From assembly GCF_000507185.2 (NCBI RefSeq), contig NZ_AYTM02000002.1:5801501-5865500 (forward strand): a stretch of DNA of 64,000 bases. Direction: 5' to 3'. The translations under genes were made by a program, and so were the position numbers. This document shows, piece by piece, positions 1-7,261 of this stretch. Under the pieces are notes generated by a model. That model did no database searches. It saw only the letters and a list, made by a program, of their open reading frames with translations, and was not told the DNA's origin. The stretch's first letter is position 1. Each line of letters starts with the position of its first letter. This stretch comes from Pseudomonas syringae KCTC 12500. GTDB lineage: Bacteria; Pseudomonadota; Gammaproteobacteria; Pseudomonadales; Pseudomonadaceae.

Positions 1-515
1 CCATAGCGACGAACCACACCGACGAACTCTTCGACGTCATGACCGCGCATCTCCAGCTTCGGTAATCCGTCTTGCGTGAACTTGGGAGCACCGTACTGAT
101 CGGCCGCCTGAGCGATGTGGTAGAGCTCATGCTCGACCAGTGCGCAGAAGTCCGCATCGCTGCACTGCGAGCAGTAATCGGCGGCCAGGGTGATGATGTA
201 GCTCGGTACGTAGCCGAACCAGTCACGCATCTGCTGCTCCATCCGGGCCTTCTGCCAACCACCGGCTCGGAACGCAACCTGTTCGGCCTGGCCCAGCACT
301 GTGCGACCTTGCTTCGTGAATGCAGATGAAGCCCACATGATGCAGATGTCAGCATCGATCAGATGAGCATGGTCTTCGTTGTGGATGGTGCCAGTGTCGG
401 CAAGGATTTCGCTCTGCACCCAATCCCACACGCCTTTCGCTGGCACAAGCCGCATGAACACATCTGATTCTTCTGACCCCCTCAGCAATTCGGCTGGTGG
501 CGTTGGCCTATTCAT
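1..515 (-). CDS. Phage putative metallopeptidase (3' end outside window)
   Basis: The minus strand is open from an ATG at 515, behind a strong GGGAGGGAG ribosome site, to the left edge, so only the first 171 codons are visible. The key motif is EHELYH, a HExxH-like zinc-protease signature, in the segment CALVEHELYHIAQ. This fits the putative phage metallopeptidase family that many Pseudomonas phages carry between the lysis genes and the terminase. Its target is unknown; a role in virion or host protein processing would be inference. It is the last late gene visible and the terminase genes would be expected to the left. Confidence 0.8.
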   Translation of the reverse strand, partial: MNRPTPPAELLRGSEESDVFMRLVPAKGVWDWVQSEILADTGTIHNEDHAHLIDADICIMWASSAFTKQGRTVLGQAEQVAFRAGGWQKARMEQQMRDWFGYVPSYIITLAADYCSQCSDADFCALVEHELYHIAQAADQYGAPKFTQDGLPKLEMRGHDVEEFVGVVRRY

Positions 516-574
516 GCTCCCTCCCAGGCGAGTTGCTTGGTGGTAGTAAGTGAATTCAGATCACTAAAAAAGGA

Positions 575-603
575 TTGAAGTAATGGCCGTTTGCCGGTAT
601 TGA
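575..603 (+). promoter_or_regulatory. Sigma-70-like promoter of a cargo gene, copy 1
   Basis: TTGAAG, 17 bases, then TATTGA, about 30 bp before the start of the 66-aa gene at 633. The spacer GGCCGTTTGCCGG is nearly the same as in the promoter at 2451-2479. It points against the surrounding minus-strand late genes, as expected of a self-transcribed moron. Confidence 0.6.
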
Positions 604-632
604 TGGGAATCATCAAATGCAAGGAAGTAGAA

Positions 633-833
633 ATGTCTACGACAATTCATGCAGCAACGCTTAACAGTAATAATGCCGCCTATGACACCAGCGACAAGCG
701 CGCTTTCGCTGTCGGTATAGCTTTAGAGCTAATAGCGGCCCGCGCCTCAAGCTCTGCTGCAGTTGATTTGAGTCAGGAAATAGCAAGCCTTTCGGATTAC
801 GCAGATAAGATTCAGGCGGCTCTAAAAGGCTGA
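633..833 (+). CDS. Small hypothetical phage cargo protein
   Basis: 66 aa beginning MSTTIHAATLNSNN, behind an AAGGAAG ribosome site, so the ATG at 633 is preferred over upstream starts. It is Ala/Ser-rich and predicted helical, with no membrane segment and no family I recognise. It lies on the plus strand inside a minus-strand late operon and has its own promoter at 575-603. Both points suggest expression from the silent prophage. Confidence 0.6.
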   Translation: MSTTIHAATLNSNNAAYDTSDKRAFAVGIALELIAARASSSAAVDLSQEIASLSDYADKIQAALKG

Positions 834-847
834 TCCATCGTGCCGCA

Positions 848-1294
848 CTAAACCTGCGGCACACCCTCTTCGCGAATGCTCAACATCCTGACCTTCCCGC
901 CCGTGCCTGTATCCCGCTTCTTGGCCATCTCTACCGCTTCGGATGCAGTGGTGCCCATATCCATGGCCGTCAAAGCGAATGGTGAGCCGCTGCCGATGGC
1001 GTCTACACGATCGAGGTCCAAGGCCGACTTCCAAAATCCAGTTTTGTCGTCATAACCGATCAGGAAAAGCTTTCCATCATCAATGGCGTAACCAGACGCT
1101 TCCACCTGGCTGCTTGCGACAGTTCCAAAGTATCCAGCTATCAGCGCATCAAAATCGCAGGCGCAGCCTGTGCAGAGGAACTCAACACCGTTGACGGTCT
1201 GCAGCTTCTCGCAGTCATCGTCACTGATTGTCGTGCCTCTTGTGGTTCGCGAGTCATAGGCGATCACGCCGTCTTTGTAGGCAATGGTCGTCAT
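848..1294 (-). CDS. HslV/proteasome-beta-like Ntn hydrolase of phage
   Basis: 148 aa. The N-terminus MTTIAYKDGVIAYDSR matches the start of mature HslV and proteasome beta subunits, where Thr after the initiator Met is the nucleophile. Asp14 and Lys30 (in CEKLQ) sit where the catalytic Asp and Lys are expected, and FLCTGCACD replaces the usual Gly-rich segment. Family knowledge says such folds form self-compartmentalising proteases, but no HslU-type ATPase is seen nearby. It is a late-strand gene between the cargo genes at 633 and 1414. Peptidase activity is inferred only. Confidence 0.75.
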   Translation of the reverse strand: MTTIAYKDGVIAYDSRTTRGTTISDDDCEKLQTVNGVEFLCTGCACDFDALIAGYFGTVASSQVEASGYAIDDGKLFLIGYDDKTGFWKSALDLDRVDAIGSGSPFALTAMDMGTTASEAVEMAKKRDTGTGGKVRMLSIREEGVPQV

Positions 1295-1413
1295 GTTGAG
1301 ACTCCGATGCTGCTAAAAGTTATCGATGATGCATGGGCCATGCATTTAAACTGCTGCGCTGAACGACTTTGCTGAAAATCTCGCGACTACCGATCCAAAA
1401 AAAGAAGGTGTGC

Positions 1414-1734
1414 ATGAACGGCTTTCAAATGTTTACCGTCGGAATCCCGACGTTTTTTCTTTTGCTTAGCGTTGCGTTAGCAGTGGCCCACTCAACAAAA
1501 CCCACCAGAGTTTTAGGCTACTGGCAGAGCCTGACGGGGAACTTCGTGATGGGGGTCGGTGCAGGGATTTCTGTCGTTTTCGTATGGAAATTCTGCGTTG
1601 CTAGCGGATACCCCGGCCGTCTCGACATTTATGCGCTCGCTGCTTCGCTGTCTAACGCTTTATTTTATTCAGCAGCAGTGTTGGGCAACTGCGCTCGCTC
1701 TATTAGCGCAAAACGTAAAAAACAGGAGCCATGA
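1414..1734 (+). CDS. Small three-helix membrane protein, cargo gene
   Basis: 106 aa from the ATG at 1414, preceded by GAAGG. Three hydrophobic segments can be read: near residues 6-26, 40-60 and 67-87. The tail is basic (SISAKRKKQEP). It is on the plus strand against the late operon. No family is recognised; superinfection exclusion is a reasonable guess for a prophage membrane moron but is unproven. Confidence 0.6.
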   Translation: MNGFQMFTVGIPTFFLLLSVALAVAHSTKPTRVLGYWQSLTGNFVMGVGAGISVVFVWKFCVASGYPGRLDIYALAASLSNALFYSAAVLGNCARSISAKRKKQEP

Positions 1735-1894
1735 AGCAGGAACAAAAACCTGGTCATTCAACCTTGCAGTTCGGCCAAATCGACCGGGCAAAGGCAAGCG
1801 CCCCTGCGTGATCGAGGGCGCACTCAAGAAGGATCATCGGGAATGGTTTGTGCTCGGGCGTCGTGACCATCCAATTCTTTTTGGTCATGATCAC

Positions 1895-2107
1895 TCACCA
1901 TCGAGGGGTAACTGTTACTCGTCCGCGCAAGCGCCGGGTGTAGACCTCTTCACGGGCAGGACGCTTTGCTATAACAGGGTTGGGCGCGTAGACCACAATG
2001 CCAATAGCCGTATCGCACCAGAGAACATTGTCGACCTCATTACCATTCACGAACACGCGTCTAATACCACGGCCGTCTCGGACACTGTGGAAAGTGGGAT
2101 GAGGCAT
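1895..2107 (-). CDS. Hypothetical phage protein downstream of acb2
   Basis: 70 aa starting MPHPTFHSVRDGRG at the ATG at 2107. It is rich in beta-forming residues and ends in a basic segment (YTRRLRGRVTV). It follows the Acb2-like gene by 25 bp on the same strand and is probably cotranscribed. Proteins of this appearance occur in Pseudomonas phage late regions without known function. Confidence 0.65.
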   Translation of the reverse strand: MPHPTFHSVRDGRGIRRVFVNGNEVDNVLWCDTAIGIVVYAPNPVIAKRPAREEVYTRRLRGRVTVTPRW

Positions 2108-2132
2108 GGTCACTCCGTACCGCAGCGGGTTA

Positions 2133-2363
2133 TCAGATAAAGGGGTCGGCTGGTTTGGCGATGGCGCGCACAAACCACATGAACCCTTGCTGAAGATTGG
2201 TCTTAGCCAGAGCCAGTACTCGGGGATCAACACCTTCAATCTGGCCGATCTGCTTGAACAGCTCGCCGGTATCAGCCTCCAAGGCCTTGATCGAATTCAT
2301 GCCGTCGATCTCCGACTGGCTCAGGTCGCGATAGCCGGTGATTTTCTTGTGCTGGTTATCCAT
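2133..2363 (-). CDS. acb2: Acb2/Tad1-hairpin family protein, predicted anti-CBASS cyclic-nucleotide sponge
   Basis: 76 aa, well-placed AGAGGAAAG ribosome site. The pattern GYRDLSQSEIDGMNSIK, then DPRVLALAKTNLQQGF and MWFVRAIAKP, is the signature I know for the Acb2/Tad1 hairpin domain. Family knowledge: Acb2 proteins are small helical oligomers that sequester the 3',3'-cGAMP-type and cyclic trinucleotide signals made by CBASS cyclases. As I recall, PaMx33 Acb2 uses Tyr11 and Lys26, and both are here at the same numbers. It is a late gene followed by the 70-aa protein. Identification rests on motif reading, not a search. Confidence 0.85.
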   Translation of the reverse strand: MDNQHKKITGYRDLSQSEIDGMNSIKALEADTGELFKQIGQIEGVDPRVLALAKTNLQQGFMWFVRAIAKPADPFI

Positions 2364-2450
2364 GATCTTTCCTCTGTCGTTCGCGCCACGAAATGGCAGT
2401 GTCTGAATTTGTGGAGCGCTACCGTGGTGCCAGAGTTTCTACGCAGCGCT

Positions 2451-2479
2451 TGAAATGATGGCCGTTAGCCGGTATTAGT
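2451..2479 (+). promoter_or_regulatory. Sigma-70-like promoter of a cargo gene, copy 2
   Basis: TTGAAA, 17 bases, then TATTAG, 30 bp before the lipoprotein gene at 2510. Across the 32 bases from the -35 box it differs from the copy at 575-603 at five positions, and the spacer core GGCCGTTNGCCGG is shared. Confidence 0.65.
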
Positions 2480-2509
2480 GGCGACTTTTAAAGCAAGGTA
2501 GCTAACCTA

Positions 2510-2959
2510 ATGCCGTTTACACGCACCCGCATCACTGCAGTATCAATCCTCGCATCTTTGGTTCTCAGCGGCTGCGCCACGCAACCTCAGGAAACGTGGA
2601 CAAACCACGGCCCTTCCAAGATCGTCACTGAAAATGGGCGATATGTCTGCTATACAGATGCGCAGATCATTGACGGCAAACGTACGCGCTTCAATTTATG
2701 CGCGACTCCCTCGTCAGGCCTGATTAGTGCTAATGGGCCACAGATTTGGGCAGGGGCTGGCTACCGGAGGCCATTCAAGTACCCCCTTAGCGAAGCCATT
2801 AATGGAGCTGTAGTGCCGCTTGAAGGCTTGGATAACGTGCAGCTTAAATGCGAATCTTTGAAGAAGGTTGCTGGGGGCTCGGCTCCCGAGACATTCTGTA
2901 AAGTCACTTTCAAAGATCAAGTGCTCGTAAGCGCTCAGATAGTTTTCGAAGGAATGTAA
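2510..2959 (+). CDS. Predicted lipoprotein, prophage cargo
   Basis: 149 aa with a signal sequence and lipobox LVLSGC (acylated Cys near residue 22), then CATQPQETW. The mature part has four further Cys residues and no recognised domain. Its own promoter (2451-2479) and an orientation opposite to the late operon mark it as a lysogenic-conversion-type gene. It probably alters the envelope. Confidence 0.75.
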   Translation: MPFTRTRITAVSILASLVLSGCATQPQETWTNHGPSKIVTENGRYVCYTDAQIIDGKRTRFNLCATPSSGLISANGPQIWAGAGYRRPFKYPLSEAINGAVVPLEGLDNVQLKCESLKKVAGGSAPETFCKVTFKDQVLVSAQIVFEGM

Positions 2960-2997
2960 TGTAAGGATGTCTGCGCGCCATACTTTCTACTTTGGCG

Positions 2998-3336
2998 CTA
3001 TGGCGTCTGCCGCTCTACCGCCTCGTTGACCTTGTCTGCTGCCTTGCTCGCTGTCTCTGCCGCCTTGGTGGCCTTGCCGGCTGCATCCTCAACCTTCCCT
3101 GCTGCATCGGTCGCGGTCTTGGCCAACTTGTTCAGGCGCATGTCGCGCTGCACGGTGGCCTCGTCATAACCACGGCGAACTTCGGCGACCTGGGCGCTAT
3201 ACCAACTGGCAAGCGACCATTGCGAAGCACCGAAGCCCAGCGCGAACGAGCCGGTTACCAGCAGCGAGGCAATAACCCACACCTCTACCCGACGCCACCA
3301 GCGCCGGGCGATGAAATCTCTGACGCATCTTTCCAT
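2998..3336 (-). CDS. Membrane-anchored coiled-coil phage protein (lysis region)
   Basis: 112 aa. One hydrophobic helix (residues about 19-36) is followed by an extended Ala/Lys/Glu-rich helix (TDAAGKVEDAAGKATKAAE). This is the architecture of an i-spanin or holin accessory protein. It overlaps the upstream gene at base 3336 and is translationally coupled to it. It may be the Rz-like partner in lysis, but no Rz1 was found. Confidence 0.65.
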   Translation of the reverse strand: MERCVRDFIARRWWRRVEVWVIASLLVTGSFALGFGASQWSLASWYSAQVAEVRRGYDEATVQRDMRLNKLAKTATDAAGKVEDAAGKATKAAETASKAADKVNEAVERQTP

Positions 3337-3707
3337 CAGTTGAGCCCTCCCAACTTGGTACGCAGGCGGGCAATCTCTGCGCTCTGCGATGTGACCTTGT
3401 CAGTGAGTTGAGTGATCTGGCTGGTCAGGGCTTCGATCTTCCCTTCCATTCGGCCGACAGCGGCAGCCAGTTCGTTGCGCTCTTTGGCGAACTGGTCAGA
3501 TCGGGCCTCGGCCTCTTTGCGAGCCAGGCGCTCAGAGTCGAGCAGCTCGTTCAGCCTGCGAACGGTGCCGATGTCGGCGTTGTCCATGGCGCGGTCGGTC
3601 GCATCCCTGGAGAGGAATTTCCTCAACCACAGGAAGCCACCCAGCAGGATTGTGCCCGTACCGCCCAGCCAGGTAGCGGTGCCTGGGCCGAGGTCGGTTG
3701 GGTCCAT
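3336..3707 (-). CDS. Phage inner-membrane coiled-coil protein ('ParA-like' of Pseudomonas phages)
   Basis: 123 aa: MDPTDLGPGTATWLGG, a short hydrophobic stretch (residues about 12-27), then a long charged coiled coil to the C-terminus. Similar proteins in Pseudomonas prophages are often labelled chromosome-partitioning ParA, but no Walker motif is present, so that label is not supported. Position next to the 112-aa protein suggests a lysis-cassette role. A decayed second copy lies at 31740-31935. Confidence 0.65.
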   Translation of the reverse strand: MDPTDLGPGTATWLGGTGTILLGGFLWLRKFLSRDATDRAMDNADIGTVRRLNELLDSERLARKEAEARSDQFAKERNELAAAVGRMEGKIEALTSQITQLTDKVTSQSAEIARLRTKLGGLN

Positions 3708-3821
3708 CTTTACTCCGGGGAAATTAGGTTGGCCGCACGGCCAAACAAAAATAAAAGCTTCCGCTAGCCCTTCGTCTAATCTCGTTGACTCTCACATCAA
3801 TAAAATTACAAGGACTGTCGG

Positions 3822-4151
3822 ATGCCAAAGGATCTATGGATAACAATGTTGGTGGCAATTATCGCGACTGTCATAGCGCACCAGATCAACAAGTCAGCCC
3901 TGATCGAAACCATCAGTCAAAAAACTGGGAAGTTGATCAGGGTGTTGATTAGGGTGATCGCGAGATTCGGAATCGGCTTTCTGCTCATGGTGTTTTGCCT
4001 ATCGAAGCTTTTGGACTTCGGCCTGAACGGCGACCCGATCAACCGGTGGGAAATCTTGGAGGCCGTCTTTTACGCTTTACTCGCCCTAGAATTCTTGAAG
4101 TTTCTGATTCACGACTTAGCCGACGTGAGTAGCGGTAAAAGACCTTTATGA
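3822..4151 (+). CDS. Small membrane protein, cargo gene
   Basis: 109 aa starting MPKDLWITMLVAIIATVIAH, behind AAGGA. Hydrophobic segments lie near residues 5-22, 44-65 and 79-96. Plus strand within the minus-strand late region, like the genes at 633, 1414 and 2510. No family recognised. Confidence 0.6.
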   Translation: MPKDLWITMLVAIIATVIAHQINKSALIETISQKTGKLIRVLIRVIARFGIGFLLMVFCLSKLLDFGLNGDPINRWEILEAVFYALLALEFLKFLIHDLADVSSGKRPL

Positions 4152-4227
4152 AGACCTGGTGCCGAATGAGGCCCTCTCTGAACTTGATGATCAGAGGTTC
4201 CAAGGGGTTTGAGTAAATCGCAGGCAT

Positions 4228-4255
4228 AAAAAAAGCCCAGCAATGAGGCTGGGCT
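4228..4255 (-). terminator. Rho-independent terminator
   Basis: An 8-bp perfect stem (AGCCCAGC / GCTGGGCT) with a 6-nt loop, followed on the minus strand by seven T. It follows the 134-aa gene at 4271-4675. A degenerate copy of this stretch lies at 32383-32497. Confidence 0.8.
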
Positions 4256-4270
4256 TGGGTGGTCGATACA

Positions 4271-4675
4271 TCAGTCGCTGCCTACTTCCTTGGCTTCATT
4301 CAGAACGAACCACGCGCCGGTCAAGTTTGAAACGAAAAGCTCAACCCCTGCGTCTTTTTGATTGGTGGAATCAAGGTGTTCGTTAACAGCATCCTTGGCG
4401 TAATCGCAGACCGTCTCACAGGATAGGTACTCCGTCTTCGCAATGTAGTTATACATGGCGGTCGGAAGATACTTCAGCGTCCCATTGCTATCACGAATGG
4501 TTCTGTTAAATCCGTGCTTTTCCATGATTTCGTGAAGGTCGTCATACAGCTCAGGATTAGAAAGCTGAACCCTTACGGCGAAACTCGGATATTCATCCGA
4601 TGAGGGCGTAGTATACGGGTACTCATTTGCCTCTTTATGAAGCTCCAACATTAACCCACCGAGATCAGTCGTCAT
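4271..4675 (-). CDS. Hypothetical protein
   Basis: 134 aa, acidic, starting MTTDLGGLMLELHKEANEYP. No membrane segment, no known motif. It lies between the terminators at 4228-4255 and 4736-4763, so it is the first gene read if transcription passes the second one. It resembles neither neighbour; function unknown. Confidence 0.6.
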   Translation of the reverse strand: MTTDLGGLMLELHKEANEYPYTTPSSDEYPSFAVRVQLSNPELYDDLHEIMEKHGFNRTIRDSNGTLKYLPTAMYNYIAKTEYLSCETVCDYAKDAVNEHLDSTNQKDAGVELFVSNLTGAWFVLNEAKEVGSD

Positions 4676-4735
4676 ATAAAACCAGCATCCCTGTCAAGAA
4701 GGTAATTCGGAGAAGCAACCAGCAAAACCTATCAA

Positions 4736-4763
4736 ACAAAAAACCCGACATAACTGACGGGCT
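4736..4763 (-). terminator. Terminator in the tR' position
   Basis: Minus strand reads CCCG, a 10-nt interrupted loop, CGGG, then TTTTTT. It sits 75 bp after the probable late antiterminator gene and before the late genes, where lambdoid phages keep the terminator that Q overrides. The stem is short, so confidence is moderate. Confidence 0.55.
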
Positions 4764-4837
4764 TCCATGTCCTCAATCCTCAATATGCGCAGGAATGACA
4801 TGATGGAATGGATAATGGCTCAGTGGTTCAATCCCCG

Positions 4838-5380
4838 TCAAGCGCAATCTGCAATCAAAATGCCTTCAGCCTCCAAAATTTGCTGAGCCTCAGTCAGCGC
4901 CACGTCTACCATGCTCTCCAGGCCCTTGCGAATGTCACGCCTCCACCGCTCCTGCGTTTTGATTGGGTGCGGATCGTCGCTCCAGTTGTCCATCTCGTAC
5001 CAGGTGGCTGGAAGCACATTTGTGCTGCGCTTGCCTTCGATGCCAGGAAGCTTTGGCATGGCCCAGGTGACGATCGCGCAGTGACGGAACCTCTCAGGCG
5101 CCGGCGACCGGTACTGCTTGGTGATTTCCGTGATCGCCGCGTGCTTGCGGTCGGTGTGCGTCGAGAACTTCGCCACCAGCGCGCGCCAGTGCTCCGGGCT
5201 CAGCGCCTTGTGCAGTCGACCGAAAACCCAACAGTCGGTCAGGAATGCTGCCTCCTTGCCGACGATCTCGCCCTTCTGCTTGGCGCATTGAACCTTTGGC
5301 TCGAAATCACACCCGCCGGCCGAGTTGATGGTTTCCGCGGCCAGAGCCCGGACCACTGCTGCTACAACGTTCCGATACAT
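4838..5380 (-). CDS. Phage protein in the Q position, probable late antiterminator
   Basis: 180 aa from the ATG at 5380 (MYRNVVAAVVRALAAETINS), overlapping the end of ninG by 19 bp. It has a KVQCAKQKG segment and a basic C-terminal half (ERWRRDIRKGLE). I do not recognise a named domain. The call rests on order alone: O-like, P-like, ninB, ninG, this gene, then a terminator and the late genes, exactly where lambdoid phages place Q. Confidence 0.5.
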   Translation of the reverse strand: MYRNVVAAVVRALAAETINSAGGCDFEPKVQCAKQKGEIVGKEAAFLTDCWVFGRLHKALSPEHWRALVAKFSTHTDRKHAAITEITKQYRSPAPERFRHCAIVTWAMPKLPGIEGKRSTNVLPATWYEMDNWSDDPHPIKTQERWRRDIRKGLESMVDVALTEAQQILEAEGILIADCA

Positions 5381-6000
5381 AATGCCGCTTCTCCTTTCTT
5401 CAATTCTCTGGTCAGTGCCCGGTACTTGGCTGTCAGGGCTTTCAATTCTTCGATGGTGTACTTCTGGGGCTCGTGCGGTCCCTCTAGCCATTCCACGTTG
5501 ACAATGCCGATACGGCGTACCAGCTCAGCCCGGTAATTCACCAGATCCCCGGACTTGTGCATGTTGCACGGAGCGCACTGCCTCCATACGTTGAGCGGTT
5601 CGAATCTCAGGGCCGGGTGACCACCGACGGACCGATAGTGCCCGGCGTGCCACTGGCCGTTGTGATGCCGTCCGCAGCTCACGCAAGGCAGCGGGGCATC
5701 ACGGTGACGAACCCACTCGTTGAAAGCCTGCTGGGTGTCCTTCATGTGGTCGCTGCGGGACTTCAGTTTCTCCTTGCGAGCCTTGATTTCTTTGCGCTCG
5801 ATATCAGCCAGCGCCTTGCGAGCCTGCGGAAGGTTCTCGGCGGGCATGGCAATGGCGCAGGCTGGTCCGCACACCTTTTGCCCGGGGCGTGCAGGCCGGA
5901 ACAGCTCTGCGCAGTGGGCGCACTTCTTGGCGCGTGGAGTGCGCTGGGGAATGCCACTGGCCTTGAGTGGTACCTTGCGTTGCAGTGAGGTGCGCTTCAT
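5362..6000 (-). CDS. ninG: NinG/Rap recombination protein
   Basis: 212 aa. The N-terminal zinc site KKCAHCAELF...CGPAC, a basic helix, and the CVSCGRHHNGQWHAGHY and QCAPCNMHKSGD segments are typical of NinG, the Rap structure-specific nuclease of lambdoid phages that processes recombination intermediates. The start overlaps ninB (4 bp), indicating coupling. Length matches the family. Confidence 0.9.
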   Translation of the reverse strand: MKRTSLQRKVPLKASGIPQRTPRAKKCAHCAELFRPARPGQKVCGPACAIAMPAENLPQARKALADIERKEIKARKEKLKSRSDHMKDTQQAFNEWVRHRDAPLPCVSCGRHHNGQWHAGHYRSVGGHPALRFEPLNVWRQCAPCNMHKSGDLVNYRAELVRRIGIVNVEWLEGPHEPQKYTIEELKALTAKYRALTRELKKGEAALCIGTL

Positions 6001-6467
6001 GCAGCTGCCTCACCGATCAGGTCACCGAAAAAGACGCCCAGCGCCGTGAACTCGGCCAGGATGCGGTCCGTGTACGCGATGCCTTGAGCGCGATTGAACA
6101 GGCTGGTGACCGGGAAACCATCTGGCCCCAACAGCTTGTTGTCGCCCATCAGGTCAAGCTTTTCCTCGTAGCTCAGGTGCTTGGTGGTCCTGTGCCAAGC
6201 CGCGCGGTAGTCCTCGTCCTCATTGATCAGGATCTGAACGCCATGGTGCAATTTGCAGTACTTGCGCGCCTCGCTGGCGTCGCCGATCTGCGTCATCTCC
6301 GAGATTCGTTTGTAAAACGCGAACCAAAGGGCGTTCTGGTCGAGGGTGCGGTCTTTGCCCGGGCGCAGCGACACAACGACGAACTTCTTCTCGCGGAACA
6401 TCGCCGTCATGCGTGTGACGGCTTCGGTGAGCTTTGATTGGCAATTCACGCTGATTTTGTCGGTCAC
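5997..6467 (-). CDS. ninB: NinB (Orf) recombination mediator
   Basis: 156 aa. LDQNALWFAFYKRIS and KLHHGVQILINEDEDYR are characteristic of NinB/Orf, which in lambda binds single-stranded DNA and helps load the phage annealing protein in place of RecFOR. It overlaps the preceding and following genes by 4 bp, so the P-like gene, ninB and ninG form one translationally coupled block. Confidence 0.9.
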   Translation of the reverse strand: MTDKISVNCQSKLTEAVTRMTAMFREKKFVVVSLRPGKDRTLDQNALWFAFYKRISEMTQIGDASEARKYCKLHHGVQILINEDEDYRAAWHRTTKHLSYEEKLDLMGDNKLLGPDGFPVTSLFNRAQGIAYTDRILAEFTALGVFFGDLIGEAAA

Positions 6468-7261
6468 AACTCCGCCCTCTTCAATTGCAATTCCTCAGCC
6501 TGTCGCTGGAGCAGCGCGAGGCGGTCGGCCAAATCATTGGCGGCCTTGATCTTCAATTCGTGCCTGCGCTTGGCCGAGGCCTTGCTCATTTCGCGCATGC
6601 TGTCTTTCACCGCCTGAAGCTTTTCTCGAACGTCCGGGCTTGGGTTGGCAACCTGGCCGGTGATCAAGCCAGCAATGGCCTGGCCGTCCTGCGTGATGGG
6701 CACCACGTTCAAATCGGCCAGGTACAACTGCCCGCGCTCTTGCGGGATGCGCTGCATCTGCACGGCTTTGGTGATGGCCTCAACACGGCGATTGGCGTCG
6801 AAACCGACTGAAACGCGCCAGCTAACGCCCTTTTGATCATTGCGGGCCTGGCTCACAAGTCGTTCGTAAGCGCTGATGAAGGCCATGCGTGCGCCGATCT
6901 TGTCGCCAGCATCGAGAACAGGTTTCGCGGCAGCCAAAGCTAGCTGGATCTCGTCAGTGAGAACGACGGTTTCGAATTCGTCGCTGGTCGTCATGGCGAT
7001 GGCCCATGCCTCGTCCTTGCCCGGGCGGCCGTCGGAAGACTGGACGCGCTGGAGGATGTCAGCCATGGCCAACTTTCCCTTCACTTCGAAACGGCAGGCC
7101 TTCAGCGCGGCTTTGACGATCGGCACCGAGTAAGCACACAGGTCTTCGGCCATTATCGCTGCCGTGCCAGGATTCATTTCCTGCCCCATGGCTTCAGCGG
7201 TTGCGCAGATGGCGGCCGCCAGTCCTGCGACCTGCTGATCGTTCATTTCAGAGGTATTCAT
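6464..7261 (-). CDS. Phage replication-module protein (P position)
   Basis: 265 aa from MNTSEMNDQQ, with an AGGTGA ribosome site in front of the ATG at 7261. The N-terminal half is helical (VAGLAAAICATAEAMGQ); the C-terminal 70 residues are a charged coiled coil. No Walker A motif, so not a DnaC-type ATPase. Its place directly after the O-like initiator suggests a helicase-loader or replisome partner, by position only. Confidence 0.55.
   Translation of the reverse strand: MNTSEMNDQQVAGLAAAICATAEAMGQEMNPGTAAIMAEDLCAYSVPIVKAALKACRFEVKGKLAMADILQRVQSSDGRPGKDEAWAIAMTTSDEFETVVLTDEIQLALAAAKPVLDAGDKIGARMAFISAYERLVSQARNDQKGVSWRVSVGFDANRRVEAITKAVQMQRIPQERGQLYLADLNVVPITQDGQAIAGLITGQVANPSPDVREKLQAVKDSMREMSKASAKRRHELKIKAANDLADRLALLQRQAEELQLKRAEL

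Noticed and set aside
72..329. 85-aa plus-strand open frame
   Set aside because: Antisense to the metallopeptidase gene, which has an EHELYH motif and a strong ribosome site.
3336..3707. ParA chromosome-partitioning ATPase, the label often given to such proteins
   Set aside because: No Walker A or B motif and only 123 aa with a membrane segment and coiled coil.
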